From an uncultured Alphaproteobacteria bacterium (GTDB taxonomy: Bacteria; Pseudomonadota; Alphaproteobacteria; UBA7985; CAJQQZ01): a stretch of DNA of 6,724 nucleotides. The notes beneath the pieces are model-generated. The model was not told the origin of the DNA and searched no databases. It saw nothing but the letters and a program-made list of their open reading frames with translations. Below, in pieces: positions 5,744 through 6,724 of the stretch. The stretch spans positions 1 through 6,724 of the forward strand of contig CAJQQJ010000003.1 in the NCBI GenBank assembly GCA_905480445.1. The letters run 5' to 3'. Made by a program: the position numbers and the translations under genes. How positions within the stretch are numbered: the first letter of the stretch is position 1; every line of letters starts with the position of its first letter.

Positions 5744-6724
5744 CTATTTGTTGCTTGTTGCGTAGTAGAAAGTAGCGCCTGGGTGCCAGGGTATAAGACC
5801 TTCTTGTTTCTGCCCTTCGAGCGTGATCGCCTCTGCACTTTCATGAATGTTTGTGAGGGCTTCGTCAGATCTCTGTGACCATAAGGCTTTGGTGATTTTG
5901 TTAACCAGATCTTTAGCAACGCGCTCATGGGTTACAAATAGCTTTGGAACGGCGATAGAGTTAACGGCCGCAACATTTTGATACAAACTACCTGGCAAGT
6001 TAACGGCTTCAAAACCACGGGACTGCATTAAGTCAGCCAAAACAATGGGGTCTAAATCCATGAGCTTGATTTGTTTTTTTGACGATAACAAGGTTACGAG
6101 CCTGGATGGCGTTGCTGCCAAGTGAAAAAACGCGTCTAACTCACCTTCGAGTAAAAGATGAGCAGCTTCTGTCCCATCGACTTCTAACAAAGTGACGTTT
6201 TCGCTCGTCAGTCCGTATGCTTCTAAAATCCTAGTTGTATAGAACTGATTGCCGCTCTTGGGCGCACCGATGCCAATACGCTTACCTTTGAGGTCGTCCA
6301 TCTTCCAAATGTTGACTTCCGTCGCTGCAATCAGATGCACTGATTCTGGATAAAGTGACGCAATAAGCCTGATAGAGGAATTGCTGCTGCCTTTTATTTT
6401 TCTTGTTAGAACTTGCTCCAGCACCACAGCTTTCGATGCGAAACCTGCGTCGGCCGCACCACTAAAGAGTCGCTCAATATTCTCAAATGAACCTTCTGAC
6501 GCAACGGCCAATCCGATAACGCCAGGCGCTCCACATTCTTCGCCAGTTTCACAGTTTTCAATTCTGTTCGGATTGGTGAATGCGTTGGCTAAGGCGCTCC
6601 CGATTGAAAAATCTGCTTCCGACGTGGGTCCAACTGCAATCCGAAAGAACTCGGGTGTTTCCTCTTGCGCTGCGAGATCTGAAATCCCGAGGGGTGCAAG
6701 TAACGACAAAAAGGCGATTGCCCA
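5744..6724 (-). CDS. TAXI-family TRAP transporter solute-binding protein, start beyond window
   Basis: This periplasmic binding protein belongs to the TAXI group of TRAP transporters. 326 residues are visible and the frame stays open to the right edge, reading WAIAFLSLLAPLGISDLAAQ. That is the hydrophobic core and end of a signal peptide, so the true start lies outside the window; a TTG at 6709 falls inside the signal peptide and is not a credible start. Family marks, numbered from TTG 6709, are FRIAVGPTSEADFSIG (22-37), a CxxxxxC pair (C53, C59) that may form a disulfide, EGSFENI (72-78), RLIASLYPESVHLIA (114-128), DDLKGKRIGIGAPKSGNQ (138-155), GELDAFFHLAATPS (189-202) and the C-terminal IPWHPGATFYY (306-316). 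The membrane partner (DctM or DctQM fusion) is not seen. The ligand is unknown; characterised TAXI proteins bind small organic acids such as glutamate or 2-oxoglutarate. Confidence 0.92.
   Translation of the reverse strand, partial: WAIAFLSLLAPLGISDLAAQEETPEFFRIAVGPTSEADFSIGSALANAFTNPNRIENCETGEECGAPGVIGLAVASEGSFENIERLFSGAADAGFASKAVVLEQVLTRKIKGSSNSSIRLIASLYPESVHLIAATEVNIWKMDDLKGKRIGIGAPKSGNQFYTTRILEAYGLTSENVTLLEVDGTEAAHLLLEGELDAFFHLAATPSRLVTLLSSKKQIKLMDLDPIVLADLMQSRGFEAVNLPGSLYQNVAAVNSIAVPKLFVTHERVAKDLVNKITKALWSQRSDEALTNIHESAEAITLEGQKQEGLIPWHPGATFYYATSNK

Noticed and set aside
5617..5928. A 103-codon minus-strand frame bridging the end of the TAXI gene and the start of the aminopeptidase gene
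   Set aside because: It is out of frame with two well-supported genes, has no family motif and is a shadow frame.
6707..6709. TTG as start codon of the TAXI gene
   Set aside because: It lies within the hydrophobic core of the signal peptide and the frame continues to the window edge, so the real start is outside.

Overview
The window carries six protein-coding genes and two structured non-coding stretches. It looks like chromosomal DNA from a proteobacterium, most likely a marine-type alphaproteobacterium of moderate GC (a little under half by eye). This rests on the style of the ferrochelatase (CxC segment and FQSRFG...EWLQPYT block), a TAXI-type TRAP substrate-binding protein with a two-cysteine insert, and a compact M17 aminopeptidase. 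The RsmJ-type methyltransferase is better known from gammaproteobacteria, so the class assignment is tentative. I see no insertion sequence, phage gene, CRISPR array, tRNA or rRNA.

Layout: bases 1-207 are non-coding. They hold a perfect 10-bp inverted repeat enclosing a second small stem and ending in a T-run (68-140): a terminator with an unusually large loop, or the 3' end of a small RNA. On the + strand follow rsmJ-like (208-807) and a second class I SAM methyltransferase (800-1483). They overlap by 8 bp and are probably translationally coupled. Bases 1484-1737 separate this pair from a convergent minus-strand operon and can fold into a chain of hairpins.

The minus-strand operon reads, in transcription order: a TAXI-family TRAP periplasmic binding protein (start beyond the right edge, stop at 5744), M17 leucyl aminopeptidase (5714-4314), ferrochelatase hemH (4311-3283) and malonyl-CoA synthetase matB (3273-1738). 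Gaps are 29, 2 and 9 bp, so one transcript is likely. The proteins belong to different processes (solute capture, peptide turnover, last step of haem synthesis, malonate activation). The only functional link I can suggest is speculative: the binding protein might capture an organic acid that MatB activates.

No strikingly new protein system is visible; every gene falls into a known family. The points most worth checking are RNA-level. The loop of the 68-140 element contains two segments complementary to the rsmJ translation-start region (191-207). The 1484-1737 spacer has tandem hairpins whose G-U pairs only work on the + strand, suggesting a structured 3' UTR or small RNA on that strand.
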